A stretch of DNA of 64,000 bases, taken from NCBI GenBank assembly GCA_019245575.1, contig JAFARE010000001.1, forward strand, positions 204,015 to 268,014, given 5' to 3'. The position numbers were made by a program, and so were the translations under genes. Shown piece by piece: positions 24,141-34,370 of the stretch (position 1 is the stretch's first letter; each line of letters opens with the position of its first letter). Below the pieces are notes generated by a model. That model was given only the letters and a program-made list of their open reading frames with translations, made no database searches and was not told the origin of the DNA. Source of the DNA: Candidatus Dormiibacterota bacterium (GTDB lineage: Bacteria > Chloroflexota > Dormibacteria > Aeolococcales > Aeolococcaceae).

Positions 24141-25927
24141 TCGACGTGCACCAGCGGGTCGCGCGGGCTCACCACGTCGCCTTCCTTCACGTACACGTGC
24201 GTGACGGTGCCGCTGCGCGTGGCCGTGATGTCGTTCTGCATCTTCATCGCTTCGAGCACCGCCACGACGTCGCCGAGGTTGACGGCGTCCCCCTGCTTCA
24301 CGTTGAGCTTGAGCAGCAGACCCTGCATCGGCGCGACCACGGTCCCCTCGCGCACGGGCGGCGGTCCCTGCGCCGCGGTGTGAGCGGGTTCCGGCGCGCC
24401 GCCGCCGCCAAACGCGCCGATGACGCGCACCGCGTAGGACTGCCCGTCGACCTCGACGGTGAGCTCGCGCGCGCTCTGCGCCGGGGCCGCCTCGGCTGCG
24501 TCATGAGACTCGACGGCGACCGGTTCGTGCTCGGTCGCGGCCTCCTCGCTCGGTTCGGGCGCCGGTTCGTCGCCGAGTCGCTCCGTTGCCGCCTCGCCGC
24601 GGCGCAGCGCAAGGTACTCGGCAGGGAACAGCGCGAACGTCGCCGCGGCCGTGTCGTCGACGTCGGCGACGCCCTCGCGCTTCAGGGCTCGCCGCGCCGA
24701 TGGCATCGCCGGTTCGAGCAGGTCCGCGGGACGGAGCGTGATCGGCTCCTCCCGGCCGTTGACGAGGCGGCGGATCTCCGCGTCGACCGGGTGCGGCGGC
24801 GAACCGTACAGGCCGAGGAAGTAATCCTTCACCTCCTGGCTGATGGAGGCGTAGCGGTCGCCTTCGACGACGTTGTACACAGCCTGCGTGGCGATGATCT
24901 CGGTGAGCGGTGTCACCAGCGGCGGCGAGCCCAGCTCGCGACGCACGCGCGCGACCTCCTCCTCCACATCGCCGAGCTTTCCCAGCGCATCGCGGTCGCG
25001 CAGCTCCGCGAGCGCGTGTCCCATGGCCGACGGTGGCAGCAATCCGCGCAGCGCTGATGTGTCGAGGCGCATCGCCAGCGCATCCATCACGTCGTTGTAG
25101 TGCGTGAGGTTCTGCTCCAGCGTCAACGCCGCGTCTGCGATGGGATCGAGCGCCAGCCCAGGGTCCACGTCGCTGCCGGCGAAGCCCGCGATCACCGCCT
25201 CGGCTGCGGGCATCGAGGCGCCACCCGCGAGAGGGGAGAGCGCGACATCGATGCGCGACGCGCCGGCGCCGGCGGCGACGTACGACGCGAGCGTGGCCTG
25301 TCCCGTCTGCGCGGCGATCGACACGGCGACGGGGACGCCCGTCGCGCTGCGCAGCGCAGCCACCGTCTCGCCGGCGCGCGCAGCCACGAGCGTTCCCAGC
25401 GGGTCGTGCAGGCACAGCGAGGGATACCCCGCGTCGACCAGCCGGCGTCCCAGCGCGACGACGCGGTCCACGTCGTGCTCCGGCGAGTGGCTGTAAACGA
25501 TCACTCCCTCGGCCTGCTTTCCCGCCTTGTGGATCGCGGCGGCGCAGCGCGTGAGGTTGCGCACGTCGTTGAGCGGGTCGTAGCAGCGGAAGATGTCGAC
25601 ACCGCCGGCCGCTGCCGCCGCGATGAACGCATCCACCACATCGTCGGCGACATGGCGGTGGCCCACCAGCGCCTGGCCCCCGATCATCGCGAGCAGCGGT
25701 GTGATCGGCGCCGCCGCGCGAATGGCGCGCAGGCGCTCCCACGGATCCTCGCCGAGAAAACGCAGCGACGCCTCGAACGTCGAGCCTCCGAAGACGTCCA
25801 GCGCAGCGAAGCCGCATGCGTCGAGCCGCTCGGCGACGGGGACGGCGTGGCGCTGGCGCAGCCGGCTGACCAGGAGCGCCTGCTGCCCGTGGCGGAGCGA
25901 TGTCTCCACCAATTCGAGCCGGGGCAT
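24137..25927 (-). CDS. 5S/pyruvate-carboxylase-B-like carboxyltransferase fused to C-terminal biotin carboxyl carrier domain; canonical metal ligands substituted
   Basis: ECWGGATYDSC-like [56 protein letters not shown]-terminal [11 protein letters not shown] biotinylation motif. Confidence 0.88.
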   Translation of the reverse strand: MPRLELVETSLRHGQQALLVSRLRQRHAVPVAERLDACGFAALDVFGGSTFEASLRFLGEDPWERLRAIRAAAPITPLLAMIGGQALVGHRHVADDVVDAFIAAAAAGGVDIFRCYDPLNDVRNLTRCAAAIHKAGKQAEGVIVYSHSPEHDVDRVVALGRRLVDAGYPSLCLHDPLGTLVAARAGETVAALRSATGVPVAVSIAAQTGQATLASYVAAGAGASRIDVALSPLAGGASMPAAEAVIAGFAGSDVDPGLALDPIADAALTLEQNLTHYNDVMDALAMRLDTSALRGLLPPSAMGHALAELRDRDALGKLGDVEEEVARVRRELGSPPLVTPLTEIIATQAVYNVVEGDRYASISQEVKDYFLGLYGSPPHPVDAEIRRLVNGREEPITLRPADLLEPAMPSARRALKREGVADVDDTAAATFALFPAEYLALRRGEAATERLGDEPAPEPSEEAATEHEPVAVESHDAAEAAPAQSARELTVEVDGQSYAVRVIGAFGGGGAPEPAHTAAQGPPPVREGTVVAPMQGLLLKLNVKQGDAVNLGDVVAVLEAMKMQNDITATRSGTVTHVYVKEGDVVSPRDPLVHVE

Positions 25928-25934
25928 CCGGCGC

Positions 25935-25940
25935 ATTCTA
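25935..25940 (-). promoter_or_regulatory. Candidate -10 hexamer TAGAAT, 7 nt upstream of carboxyltransferase ATG (25927)
   Basis: Reverse complement of attcta. Confidence 0.45.
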
Positions 25941-25984
25941 GCCACCGGTGTCGATCGCCCCCGCGCGGTGGAGTGCGCTGCTGC

Positions 25985-26479
25985 TCAGGCGCTGAAGCCG
26001 GCCGGGAGCTCCACGCTCTCGCGCATGCGCGCCCGCTGCGCGAGAATCGCGCGCTCCACCTCCGGGTCGGCGACGGCGAGGATCTCCGCCGCCAGGTGGC
26101 CCGCGTTGCGCGCGCCCATCTCACCGACGGCGACGGTGGCAACGGGGATCCCCGGCGGCATCTGCGCGATGCTCAAGAGGGAGTCGAAGCCCGCCAGCGG
26201 CGTGGCCGCGAGCGGGACCCCGATGACCGGAAGCGGCGTGATCGACGCGAGGACCCCGGGCAAGTGCGCCGCCGCGCCGGCACCCGCGACCAGCACGCGC
26301 AGTCCTCGAGCCTTCGCCGCGAGCCCGTAGGCGCGCACAACGTCGCCGGCGCGGTGCGCTGACATCACGCCGATCTCCCAGCCGACGCCGTAGCCGTCGA
26401 GCACCTCGCCGCAGAGGCGCATGACGGGAAGATCAGACTTGCTCCCCACCACGATGCCGACGCGCAGTTCAGCGCTCAT
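25985..26479 (-). CDS. purE: 5-(carboxyamino)imidazole ribonucleotide mutase / AIR carboxylase
   Basis: [60 protein letters not shown]. Confidence 0.94.
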   Translation of the reverse strand: MSAELRVGIVVGSKSDLPVMRLCGEVLDGYGVGWEIGVMSAHRAGDVVRAYGLAAKARGLRVLVAGAGAAAHLPGVLASITPLPVIGVPLAATPLAGFDSLLSIAQMPPGIPVATVAVGEMGARNAGHLAAEILAVADPEVERAILAQRARMRESVELPAGFSA

Positions 26480-26482
26480 GTG

Positions 26483-27763
26483 TCAGCGTCCGATCGCGAG
26501 GGCCGTCGCACCGACGGCGCCGATGTCTGCCCGGTACCACATCCCGTCGAAGCGCACGCGTGAGATGTTCGCGTATGCGCACTCCCGCGCGCTCGCCAGG
26601 TCGTCGGCGACGGCCGTGAGGCAGAGCACTCGCCCGCCGGATGTGACCAGCCCGCCCCCGTGCTCACGCGTCCCCGCGTGGAAGCAGAGAACGTCGTCAG
26701 CCACATCCTCCAGTCCCGCGATCACCTCACCGGTGCGCGCGCTCGCCGGATAGCCGGCGCTCGCGGCGACGACACCGACGGCGCAGCCCGTGCGCGACAC
26801 CGCGGTTCCCGGCTGCACGCCGCCACGCGCGCACGCTTCGAAGAGCGGCAGTGCCGGCTCGCCGAGCAGGGGAAGCACCACCTGCGCCTCGGGGTCGCCG
26901 AAGCGGGCGTTGAACTCGAGCACCTGTGGCCCGGAGTCGGTGAGCATGATGCCCGCGTACAGGCAACCGGCGAACGGCGTTCCCCGCTCGCGGAGTGCGT
27001 CGACGCAGGGCTGCAGCACGCGGCGCACGATCAGGTCGACGGGCGCGGCGGGCATCGGCGCCACCGCGCCCATGCCGCCCGTGTTGGGCCCGGTGTCACC
27101 GTCGTGCGCGCGCTTGTGGTCGCGCGATGTCGGCAGCACGCGCACGTTGCGGCCGTCGGTGACGCAGAGCACGCTCACCTCGTCGCCCGCGAGCAGCTCC
27201 TCGACGACCACACGGTCCCCGGCCGCGCCGAACCGCGCCTCCTGCAGGCACGCGTCGACGGCTCCGCGAGCGGCCTCGACCGACTCACACACCACAACAC
27301 CCTTGCCCAGGGCCAGCCCATCCGCCTTCACCACGCAGCGGCCGTTGTGCTCGTCGATGAACGCGTCGACGCGGCCCCGGTCGCTTGCGCTGCCCGAGGC
27401 CCAGCGCGCCGTGGGGATGCCCGCGTCGTCCATCAGCGCCTTGGCGAACGACTTGGACGACTCGATGTGCGCCGCAGCAGCGGTGGGGCCGAACACCGCG
27501 ATCCCGGAATCGAAGCACGCATCTGCCACACCCGCGGCGGCAGCCGCATCCGGGCCGATGACGACGAGGTCCGCCGCACGCTCGCGCGCGAGGCGCGCCA
27601 CGGCGGCCGCGTCGGTGGCGTCGAGGCTCACGTTCTCCGCGATGCGCGCGGTACCACCGTTGCCCGGCGCGACGATGAGCTCGACGTCGTCGCGGCCGCG
27701 CGCGCACGCCCACCCGAGCGCGTGCTCGCGACCGCCGCCGCCGACGATGAGAACGCGCGTCAT
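26483..27763 (-). CDS. purD: Phosphoribosylamine-glycine ligase
   Basis: MTRVLIVGGGGREHALGWA, PGNGGTA, VVKADGLALGKGVVVC, HKRAHDGDTGPNTGGMGAVAP, LEFNARFGDPEAQVVLP. Confidence 0.96.
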   Translation of the reverse strand: MTRVLIVGGGGREHALGWACARGRDDVELIVAPGNGGTARIAENVSLDATDAAAVARLARERAADLVVIGPDAAAAAGVADACFDSGIAVFGPTAAAAHIESSKSFAKALMDDAGIPTARWASGSASDRGRVDAFIDEHNGRCVVKADGLALGKGVVVCESVEAARGAVDACLQEARFGAAGDRVVVEELLAGDEVSVLCVTDGRNVRVLPTSRDHKRAHDGDTGPNTGGMGAVAPMPAAPVDLIVRRVLQPCVDALRERGTPFAGCLYAGIMLTDSGPQVLEFNARFGDPEAQVVLPLLGEPALPLFEACARGGVQPGTAVSRTGCAVGVVAASAGYPASARTGEVIAGLEDVADDVLCFHAGTREHGGGLVTSGGRVLCLTAVADDLASARECAYANISRVRFDGMWYRADIGAVGATALAIGR

Positions 27764-27845
27764 GCGTGCGTAGGGCGGTGCGGCACCAGCGGACACCGAC
27801 CGCGTGCCCCGACGGCCGGTCCCCCCACGTCTCTCGACCACGAGT

Positions 27846-29426
27846 TCACTCCCATTCGATCGTCGACGGGGGTTTGCTCGAGATGTCGTACACGACGCGG
27901 TTCACGCCGGCGACCTCGTTGACGATGCGCCGGCTGATGACGCCGAGCACGTCGTAGGGCACCTTTGCCCAGTCGGCCGTCATGCCGTCCTCGCTCTCCA
28001 CGATGCGGACCGCGACGACGTTGGCGTAGGTGCGGAAGTCTCCCATCACGCCCACCGACGACACCGGCGTGAGGATCGCGAACGACTGCCACACCTTGCG
28101 GTACAGGCCGCTGCGCTTGACCTCGTCGATGACCACCCAGTCGGCGGCGCGCAGCGTCTCCAGCCGCTCCGCCGTGACCTCGCCAATGACACGGATCGCC
28201 AGGCCGGGGCCGGGAAACGGCTGCCGCCACACCATGTCTTCGGGAAGGCCCAGCGCGGATCCGACCGCGCGCACCTCGTCCTTGAAGAGATAGCGCAGCG
28301 GCTCCACCAGCGTGAAGCGCAGGTCCTCGGGCAGCCCGCCGACGTTGTGATGGGTCTTGATCGTCTGCGCGCTGCCCGTGTCGTGTGACGTCGACTCGAT
28401 CACGTCGGGGTACACCGTCCCCTGCGCCAGGAAGCCGATGTCTCCCAGCGAACGCGCCTGTTCCTCGAACACGCGGATGAAGGTGCGGCCGATGCGCCGC
28501 CGCTTCTCCTCGGGGTCGACGACCCCGCGCAGCGCCTCGAGGAACTGGTTGGTCGCGTCGACGTGCACCAGGTTGATGTGGCGCTGCCGCGACATGACGT
28601 CCACCACGCGGTCGCCCTCGCCGCGGCGCAACAACCCGTTGTCGACGAAGACGCAGGTGAGCTGGTCGCCGACCGCGCGGTGCACCAGCGTCGCCGCCAC
28701 CGCGGAGTCGACCCCGCCGCTCAGTGCGCAGAGGACCCGTCCGTCGCCGACGCGCATGCGGATGTCGGCCACGGCCATCTCGATGAACGACGCGGGCACC
28801 CACGTGCCCGCGCAACCGCACACGTTCATCAGGAAGTTGCGCAGCACATCCTTGCCGAGCGGCGTGTGCGCGACCTCGACGTGGAACTGGATGCCGAAGC
28901 GTCCGCTGGGGCCGGCGAACGCCGCGCACGGCGAGTTGAGCGAGTGGGCGATGGGCCGGAACCCGTCGGGCAGGCGCGTGATGATGTCGCCGTGCGACAT
29001 CCACACGGACAGCTCGCGCGGCAGGCGCTCGAACAGCCCGGCGTCATCGTCGACGTTGACCGATGCGTGCCCGTACTCGCGGCGCGTCGCGGGCTGCACC
29101 TCGCCGCCGAGGTCGCGCGCCAGCAGCTGCATGCCATAGCAGATGCCGAGGATGGGAATGCCGAGCTCGTAGACCGCGGGGTCCGGGCGCGGCGCGCCCG
29201 CGTCGTACACCGACGCCGGACCGCCGCTGAAGATGAGCCCGCGAGGCGCGCGGCGCCGCACCTCGTCAGCGCTGATGCCGCCCGGCACCAGCTCGCAGTA
29301 GACCTTCGCCTCGCGCACGCGGCGCGCGATCAGCTGGCTGTACTGCGAACCGAAATCAAGGACGAGAACCGAATCCTGCGCAACCTGGTTGTCGCGCGCT
29401 GGTGCATCTCGCACCAGCGTCGTCAT
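27846..29426 (-). CDS. guaA: GMP synthase (glutamine-hydrolysing)
   Basis: [66 protein letters not shown]-terminal [13 protein letters not shown]. Confidence 0.97.
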   Translation of the reverse strand: MTTLVRDAPARDNQVAQDSVLVLDFGSQYSQLIARRVREAKVYCELVPGGISADEVRRRAPRGLIFSGGPASVYDAGAPRPDPAVYELGIPILGICYGMQLLARDLGGEVQPATRREYGHASVNVDDDAGLFERLPRELSVWMSHGDIITRLPDGFRPIAHSLNSPCAAFAGPSGRFGIQFHVEVAHTPLGKDVLRNFLMNVCGCAGTWVPASFIEMAVADIRMRVGDGRVLCALSGGVDSAVAATLVHRAVGDQLTCVFVDNGLLRRGEGDRVVDVMSRQRHINLVHVDATNQFLEALRGVVDPEEKRRRIGRTFIRVFEEQARSLGDIGFLAQGTVYPDVIESTSHDTGSAQTIKTHHNVGGLPEDLRFTLVEPLRYLFKDEVRAVGSALGLPEDMVWRQPFPGPGLAIRVIGEVTAERLETLRAADWVVIDEVKRSGLYRKVWQSFAILTPVSSVGVMGDFRTYANVVAVRIVESEDGMTADWAKVPYDVLGVISRRIVNEVAGVNRVVYDISSKPPSTIEWE

Positions 29427-30583
29427 AGGCCCATGCCGACGCGCTGTTCGCGCTGCTGCACCTTGCCCTCGGTCTTGATGGCGGGGGCGACCACCATCTC
29501 GGTGTCCTGAAACTCCGCGATGCTGCGCGCGCCGCACACGCCCATGGCGCTCTTCAGCGCCCCGACCAGGTTCATGCTGCCGTCGTCGACGTGCGCCGGT
29601 CCGAAGAGGATCTCGCGCAGCGACCCCTTCACCCCGGTGCGGATGCGCGTGCCGCGCGGCAGGTTCGGGTCGGGCGTGGCCATGCCCCAGTGATTGCCCT
29701 TTCCCGCGGCCTCGGTTGCGGCCGCGAAGATCGAGCCGATCATCACGGCGTCGGCGCCACTGGCGAACGCCTTGGCCACATCGCCACCGAGCCGCATGCC
29801 GCCGTCGGTGATGATCGCGACTCGCTCGCCGCTGCGGCGCTGATGGTCATCGCGCGCCGCGGCGCAGTCACTGGTGGCCGTGACCTGGGGAACGCCGACG
29901 CCGAGCACAGCGCGCGTCGTGCACGCCGCGCCGGGCCCGACACCCACCAGCAGCCCCTTGATGCCGGTGTCCATCAGCTCCAGCGCGGTGGCGTAGTCGA
30001 CGCAGTTCCCCGCGACCACGGGGATGTCGACCGACGAGGTGAGGTCGCGGAACGACAGGTGGCGGTACGACTTGCTCATGTGCCGCGCGGTCAGCACCGT
30101 GCCCTGCACCACGAACACGTCACCGCCCGCCTCCTGCACGATCGGCGCCCGCCGCTCCGCATGGGCCGGCACGGTCGACACCGCGCATGGCACGCCGGCC
30201 GCCTTGATCTCCTCGACACGCTGGCCGATCAGCCCGTCCTGCACCGGGGCGGTGTAGAGCTTCTGCAGCAGGACGTTGATCTTCTCGGCCGGCGCCTCGG
30301 CGATCTCCTTCAGCACGCCGGCGGGATCCTCGTAGCGGGTCTGGACGCCGTCCAGGTTCAGCACCGCGAGCCCGCCCAATCGGCCCATCTCCGCCGCGAA
30401 CGCGGTGTCGACCACCCCGTCCATGGCCGCGGCCACGAAGGGGATGTCGAGCCTGCATCCGTCGAGCGCGAAGGAGAGGTCGATCTCCTCGGGGTTGATC
30501 GTGATCCGCCCAGGCACGAGCGCCACCTCGTCGAAGCCGTACGCTCGTCTTGCCCGCTTCGAGCGCCCCAACTCCAACTCCAT
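29423..30583 (-). CDS. GuaB3-family IMP dehydrogenase-like protein
   Basis: [68 protein letters not shown]; no CBS domains. Confidence 0.92.
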   Translation of the reverse strand: MELELGRSKRARRAYGFDEVALVPGRITINPEEIDLSFALDGCRLDIPFVAAAMDGVVDTAFAAEMGRLGGLAVLNLDGVQTRYEDPAGVLKEIAEAPAEKINVLLQKLYTAPVQDGLIGQRVEEIKAAGVPCAVSTVPAHAERRAPIVQEAGGDVFVVQGTVLTARHMSKSYRHLSFRDLTSSVDIPVVAGNCVDYATALELMDTGIKGLLVGVGPGAACTTRAVLGVGVPQVTATSDCAAARDDHQRRSGERVAIITDGGMRLGGDVAKAFASGADAVMIGSIFAAATEAAGKGNHWGMATPDPNLPRGTRIRTGVKGSLREILFGPAHVDDGSMNLVGALKSAMGVCGARSIAEFQDTEMVVAPAIKTEGKVQQREQRVGMGL

Positions 30584-30589
30584 CAGGGG

Positions 30590-30595
30590 ATTCTA
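30590..30595 (-). promoter_or_regulatory. Candidate -10 hexamer TAGAAT, 6 nt upstream of guaB3 ATG
   Basis: Reverse complement of attcta; ATG at 30583. Confidence 0.45.
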
Positions 30596-30685
30596 TCAAA
30601 CCGGCTGGGGCCGGCCAGCCGCCAAGCGCACCATCTTGGGCCGGAGACCGCCGCCGGCCACCACATGTAGTGGTCCGGCCCGCGA

Positions 30686-31690
30686 TCAACCCCGGAAGAC
30701 CGACCGCCGCTCCATCAGCTCCTCGACGAGTCCGTACTGGATGCGGTCGCGCACCGTGTCGGAGATGCGCATGACCACCGACGGGTCGGCCGCCGCCCCG
30801 GCGTCGTACTCGTCGGTCCGGATCGGCTCGTGGAAGCGGATGCGCCACTTGCTCGGCAGGGGGATCAGCCCCAGCGGCCCCAGCCAGGGCCACGTGGGCG
30901 TCACCGGGAAGTAGGGCATGCCGAAGAGGCGGGCCACGAGCTGGAGGTCGCCGATCATCGGATATATCTCCTCCGAGCCGACCACCGAGATCGGGATGAT
31001 CGGAGCGCCCGCGCGCAGCGCCACCTCGACAAAGCCTCCGCGGCCGAATCGCCGCAGCCGGTAGCGCTCGGAGAACGGCTTGCCGGTGCCCCGCACCCCC
31101 TCGGGGAACACCAGGACCAGCTCGCCCTTGCGCAGCAGGCGGACCGAGTCGTCAGGGTGCCCCAGGGTCTGGCCGGTGCGGCGCAGGAACCACGACAGCA
31201 TGGGCAGACCGCCGAACCACGAAGCGATCAACGCGCGCGTGTATCGGTCAACTGCGTCTAGAACTGCCACCTCGATCATCGCGCCGTCGAAGGGCAGCAC
31301 GCCGGAGTGATTGGAGACGAGCAGGGCCGCGCCGCTGCTCGGCACGTGCTCGAGGCCCGAGGTCTCAACGCGCCAGTATTTCTTGTACAGCAAGCGGAAC
31401 AGCGGTACCAGCGCGTTGGTGAACTCGCGGTCGAAGCCGAAGTCATCGACGTCGTAGTTGCCCCGGCTGTGCGCGCTGCGCACCTCCGCCGCGCGATATC
31501 CGAAGGAGACGATCTCCTGCAGCGACTCGAGGTCGATGACGTCGCGTCCGGTCATCTCGCGCAGGCGCATGGCGAGCGACCCCGTGGCCGACATCGCGGT
31601 CATGGGCAGCTCCTTGCGCATGCGCTCGAGCCGGCTGGGCGTGCGCCGGTGACCGTTGCTGCCGGCGCGTCCCACCGCCTGCTGGGTCAT
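30686..31690 (-). CDS. PlsC-type lysophospholipid/glycerol acyltransferase family protein
   Basis: ALLVSNHSGVLPFDGAMI (NHxxxxD), LVFPEGVRGTGKPF, FGRGGFVEVALRAGAPIIPISVVGSEE; ATGA overlap with SDR gene. Confidence 0.9.
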   Translation of the reverse strand: MTQQAVGRAGSNGHRRTPSRLERMRKELPMTAMSATGSLAMRLREMTGRDVIDLESLQEIVSFGYRAAEVRSAHSRGNYDVDDFGFDREFTNALVPLFRLLYKKYWRVETSGLEHVPSSGAALLVSNHSGVLPFDGAMIEVAVLDAVDRYTRALIASWFGGLPMLSWFLRRTGQTLGHPDDSVRLLRKGELVLVFPEGVRGTGKPFSERYRLRRFGRGGFVEVALRAGAPIIPISVVGSEEIYPMIGDLQLVARLFGMPYFPVTPTWPWLGPLGLIPLPSKWRIRFHEPIRTDEYDAGAAADPSVVMRISDTVRDRIQYGLVEELMERRSVFRG

Positions 31691-32823
31691 GACTGCGCGG
31701 GCGCGCGGCGCGGCTTGCGCCGGCGCCGGACGGGCCGCGTGGGCGCGGGCATCGCGGCGGGGGCGTGTCCATTCCCGGCGGGGCGGCGCGCGCGCAAGAA
31801 CTCCTCGAGCTCGGCCTCGTACTGATAGGCGGGCTCGGCGCGCACGATGTCGCGAACGCGGCGGTTGCGCGCGTGCGCCTGAACGGTCTCGGCCGAGCTG
31901 TGCTGCACCACATCGCCGAGCCGCGCGCACAGCGCGCCGGTGTCGACCACACGCCCGTACTGCAGGAGTCGCAGCAGGTGAGGCGAGAACCCCACCGGCG
32001 CGATGCGCTCCAGCGCCAGCATGGCGAGCGAGCTGCCGATGAAGGGGATCACGGGCAGGTTGACCTTGCCCATCGTCTGCACCGCCTGGCTGAGGAGCAC
32101 GATGCCCGGTCCGGCGACGTTGAACGTGCCCGAGTGGTCCTCGAGCACGACGCGCTCCAGAACACGGACCGCGTCCTCCTCGTCGAGGAACTGCAAACGC
32201 GGGTCGAACCCCGCGATGGTGGGCACGACGGGCAGGTCGAACAGGCGCACGAACGGGGTGTCGTGCGTCGGCCCCAGCACGTTGGCGAAGCGCAGCAGCG
32301 TGACAACCGCGTTGGGCCGGCGCAGGCGGAAGTCACGCACATACGCCTCGACCTCGTCCAGGTCGCGCGTGAACGTGTCCCGCGGCGGCGCCTTGCGCGC
32401 CATGTCCTCCGCCCAGAAGGACGGGTCGTCGGGCTCGCTGCCGTAGATCGCGGTGCTCGACTTCACCACCAGCTTGCGCACCGGGCTGTCGGCTGCGCTG
32501 CAGGCCGCGATCAGGTTCATCGTGCCGATGACGTTGGTCTCGTGCACCACGCGCGCGCTGGCCCGCCGGGGGTCGACGATGAGGCCGGCGTGCACCACGG
32601 TGTCGATGTCCATCGCGTGCAGCAGCTTCCCGATCAGGCTGTGGCGGATGTCGGCGCGCACATAGTCGGTGCGCTTCAGCTCGACCAGCGGGGCGCGCGT
32701 GTCCACCGCAACGATCGCCTCTACCGAGGGGTCCTCCTCGAGACGCCGGGCTAGGTGCGACCCCCAGAATCGCGAAACGCCGGTGATCAGGATGCGCCGC
32801 GGTTCGCCCACGAGACCAGGCAT
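31687..32823 (-). CDS. NAD-dependent epimerase/dehydratase-like (extended SDR fold) protein lacking canonical YxxxK
   Basis: RILITGVSRFWGSHLARRLE, VRADIRHSLIGKLL, VVHAGL, LLRFANVLGP, FLDEEDAVRVLERVV. Confidence 0.85.
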   Translation of the reverse strand: MPGLVGEPRRILITGVSRFWGSHLARRLEEDPSVEAIVAVDTRAPLVELKRTDYVRADIRHSLIGKLLHAMDIDTVVHAGLIVDPRRASARVVHETNVIGTMNLIAACSAADSPVRKLVVKSSTAIYGSEPDDPSFWAEDMARKAPPRDTFTRDLDEVEAYVRDFRLRRPNAVVTLLRFANVLGPTHDTPFVRLFDLPVVPTIAGFDPRLQFLDEEDAVRVLERVVLEDHSGTFNVAGPGIVLLSQAVQTMGKVNLPVIPFIGSSLAMLALERIAPVGFSPHLLRLLQYGRVVDTGALCARLGDVVQHSSAETVQAHARNRRVRDIVRAEPAYQYEAELEEFLRARRPAGNGHAPAAMPAPTRPVRRRRKPRRAPAQS

Positions 32824-32845
32824 CGTACCGCGGGTGGCCGCCCGA

Positions 32846-34102
32846 TCAGGGGTAGATGCCGCGCACCTCGGTGGCTTCGGCGACCTTCTGCACAGCGATG
32901 CGATACGCGGCGTCGCGCAGGGGCACCGCGTCCTGCTCGGCACGGGCGTGCACCTGGTGGTAGCTGCGCATCATCACCTCCTTGAGCCGCGCGTTCACCT
33001 CGCCCGCGGCCCAGAAGTACGCCTGCAGGTCCTGCACCCACTCGAAGTAGGACACGACCACGCCTCCGGCGTTGGCAAGGATGTCGGGCAGGACGAGCGC
33101 GCCGCGGTCGTTGAGGATCGCATCCGCCTCCGGATCGACGGGTGCGTTGGCGCCCTCGGCGATGACGTGCGCGCGCACGCCGGCGGCGTTGGCGCCGGTG
33201 ATCTGGCCCTCGACCGCGGCGGGCACCAGCACGTCGACGTCCAAGCGGAGCAGCTCGTCGTTGCTGATGCGATCGGCGGCGCCGTAGTCCTCGATGTGGC
33301 CTCCTTCCTCTTTAAGAGTGCGCAGCGCGACGAGGTCGAGGCCGTCACCCCGGTAGCAGCCGCCCGACGTGTCGGACACCGCCACCACGCGCATGCCCGA
33401 CGCCGCCAGCAGCTCGGCGGTGACGCATCCGACCTTGCCGAAGCCCTGCACGGCCACGGTTGCGTCCGAGGGATCGAGCCCACGGTCGCGCATCGCCTGC
33501 ACGGTGACCGTCGACAGGCCGCGGCCGGTGGCGCCGGAGCGCCCCTCGGATCCGCCGATCGCGGTGGGCTTTCCCGTGACCGCGGCGGGCACCGAGTACC
33601 CCGCGTGCATCGACAGCGTGTCCATGATCCACGCCATCACCTGCGGCCCGGTTCCGAGGTCGGGCGCCGGGATGTCACGGTCGGGTCCGACGATGAGCGA
33701 TATCTCGGTTGTGAAGCGCCGCGTCATACGCTCCAGCTCGGTGAGTGACAGCTGTTTGGGGTCGCAGATGACGCCGCCCTTGGCGCCGCCGAACGGCAGC
33801 TCCACCACCGCGGACTTCCACGTCATGTACATGGCGAGGGCGCGGACGTCGTCCAGTGTCAGGGCCGGATGAAAGCGCAGACCGCCCTTGGCCGGGCCGC
33901 GCGCGATGTTGTGCTGGACGCGGAACCCGGTGAAGACGCGAAAGCTGCCGTCGTCCATCTCCACGGGAAAGTGGACCACCAGCTCTCGCTTGAGCTCGCG
34001 CAGGACGCTGCGCAGGGAATCCTCCAGTCCCAGCGCGTCCGCAGCGGCGTCGAACTGTCGCTGCGCGATGCTCAGCGCGGTGCGGGCCGGTGCGAGCGCC
34101 AT
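32846..34102 (-). CDS. Glu/Leu/Phe/Val dehydrogenase (glutamate dehydrogenase)
   Basis: GFRVQHNIARGPAKGGLRFHP, ALAMYMTWKSAVVELPFGGAKGGVICDPK, VQGFGKVG, VPAAVEGQITGANA. Confidence 0.95.
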   Translation of the reverse strand: MALAPARTALSIAQRQFDAAADALGLEDSLRSVLRELKRELVVHFPVEMDDGSFRVFTGFRVQHNIARGPAKGGLRFHPALTLDDVRALAMYMTWKSAVVELPFGGAKGGVICDPKQLSLTELERMTRRFTTEISLIVGPDRDIPAPDLGTGPQVMAWIMDTLSMHAGYSVPAAVTGKPTAIGGSEGRSGATGRGLSTVTVQAMRDRGLDPSDATVAVQGFGKVGCVTAELLAASGMRVVAVSDTSGGCYRGDGLDLVALRTLKEEGGHIEDYGAADRISNDELLRLDVDVLVPAAVEGQITGANAAGVRAHVIAEGANAPVDPEADAILNDRGALVLPDILANAGGVVVSYFEWVQDLQAYFWAAGEVNARLKEVMMRSYHQVHARAEQDAVPLRDAAYRIAVQKVAEATEVRGIYP

Positions 34103-34108
34103 GCGCCG

Positions 34109-34114
34109 ACTATA
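34109..34114 (-). promoter_or_regulatory. Candidate -10 hexamer TATAGT, 6 nt upstream of glutamate dehydrogenase ATG
   Basis: Reverse complement of actata; ATG at 34102. Confidence 0.5.
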
Positions 34115-34370
34115 CGAGTCCGCGTCGTCGCTCACCGCTGTCGGCGGAAGTTTTCCACAGCGCAGTCGCCGTCAGGAGTCGTCTCAGGGGTGTCACTGCA
34201 GCGCGACGAGCGACTGAAATCTGAGTGAAATCGACGTTTCACGTTGACAATCGTGTGTGCAGGCACCATGCTATGCGCGATCGACAGGACGTTTGCACAC
34301 CTCCTGTCACAAACGTCGGACAGCGGTCCGGGTCGATCTGGCGGACCGTCTACACGGAGGCCCATGTCAT

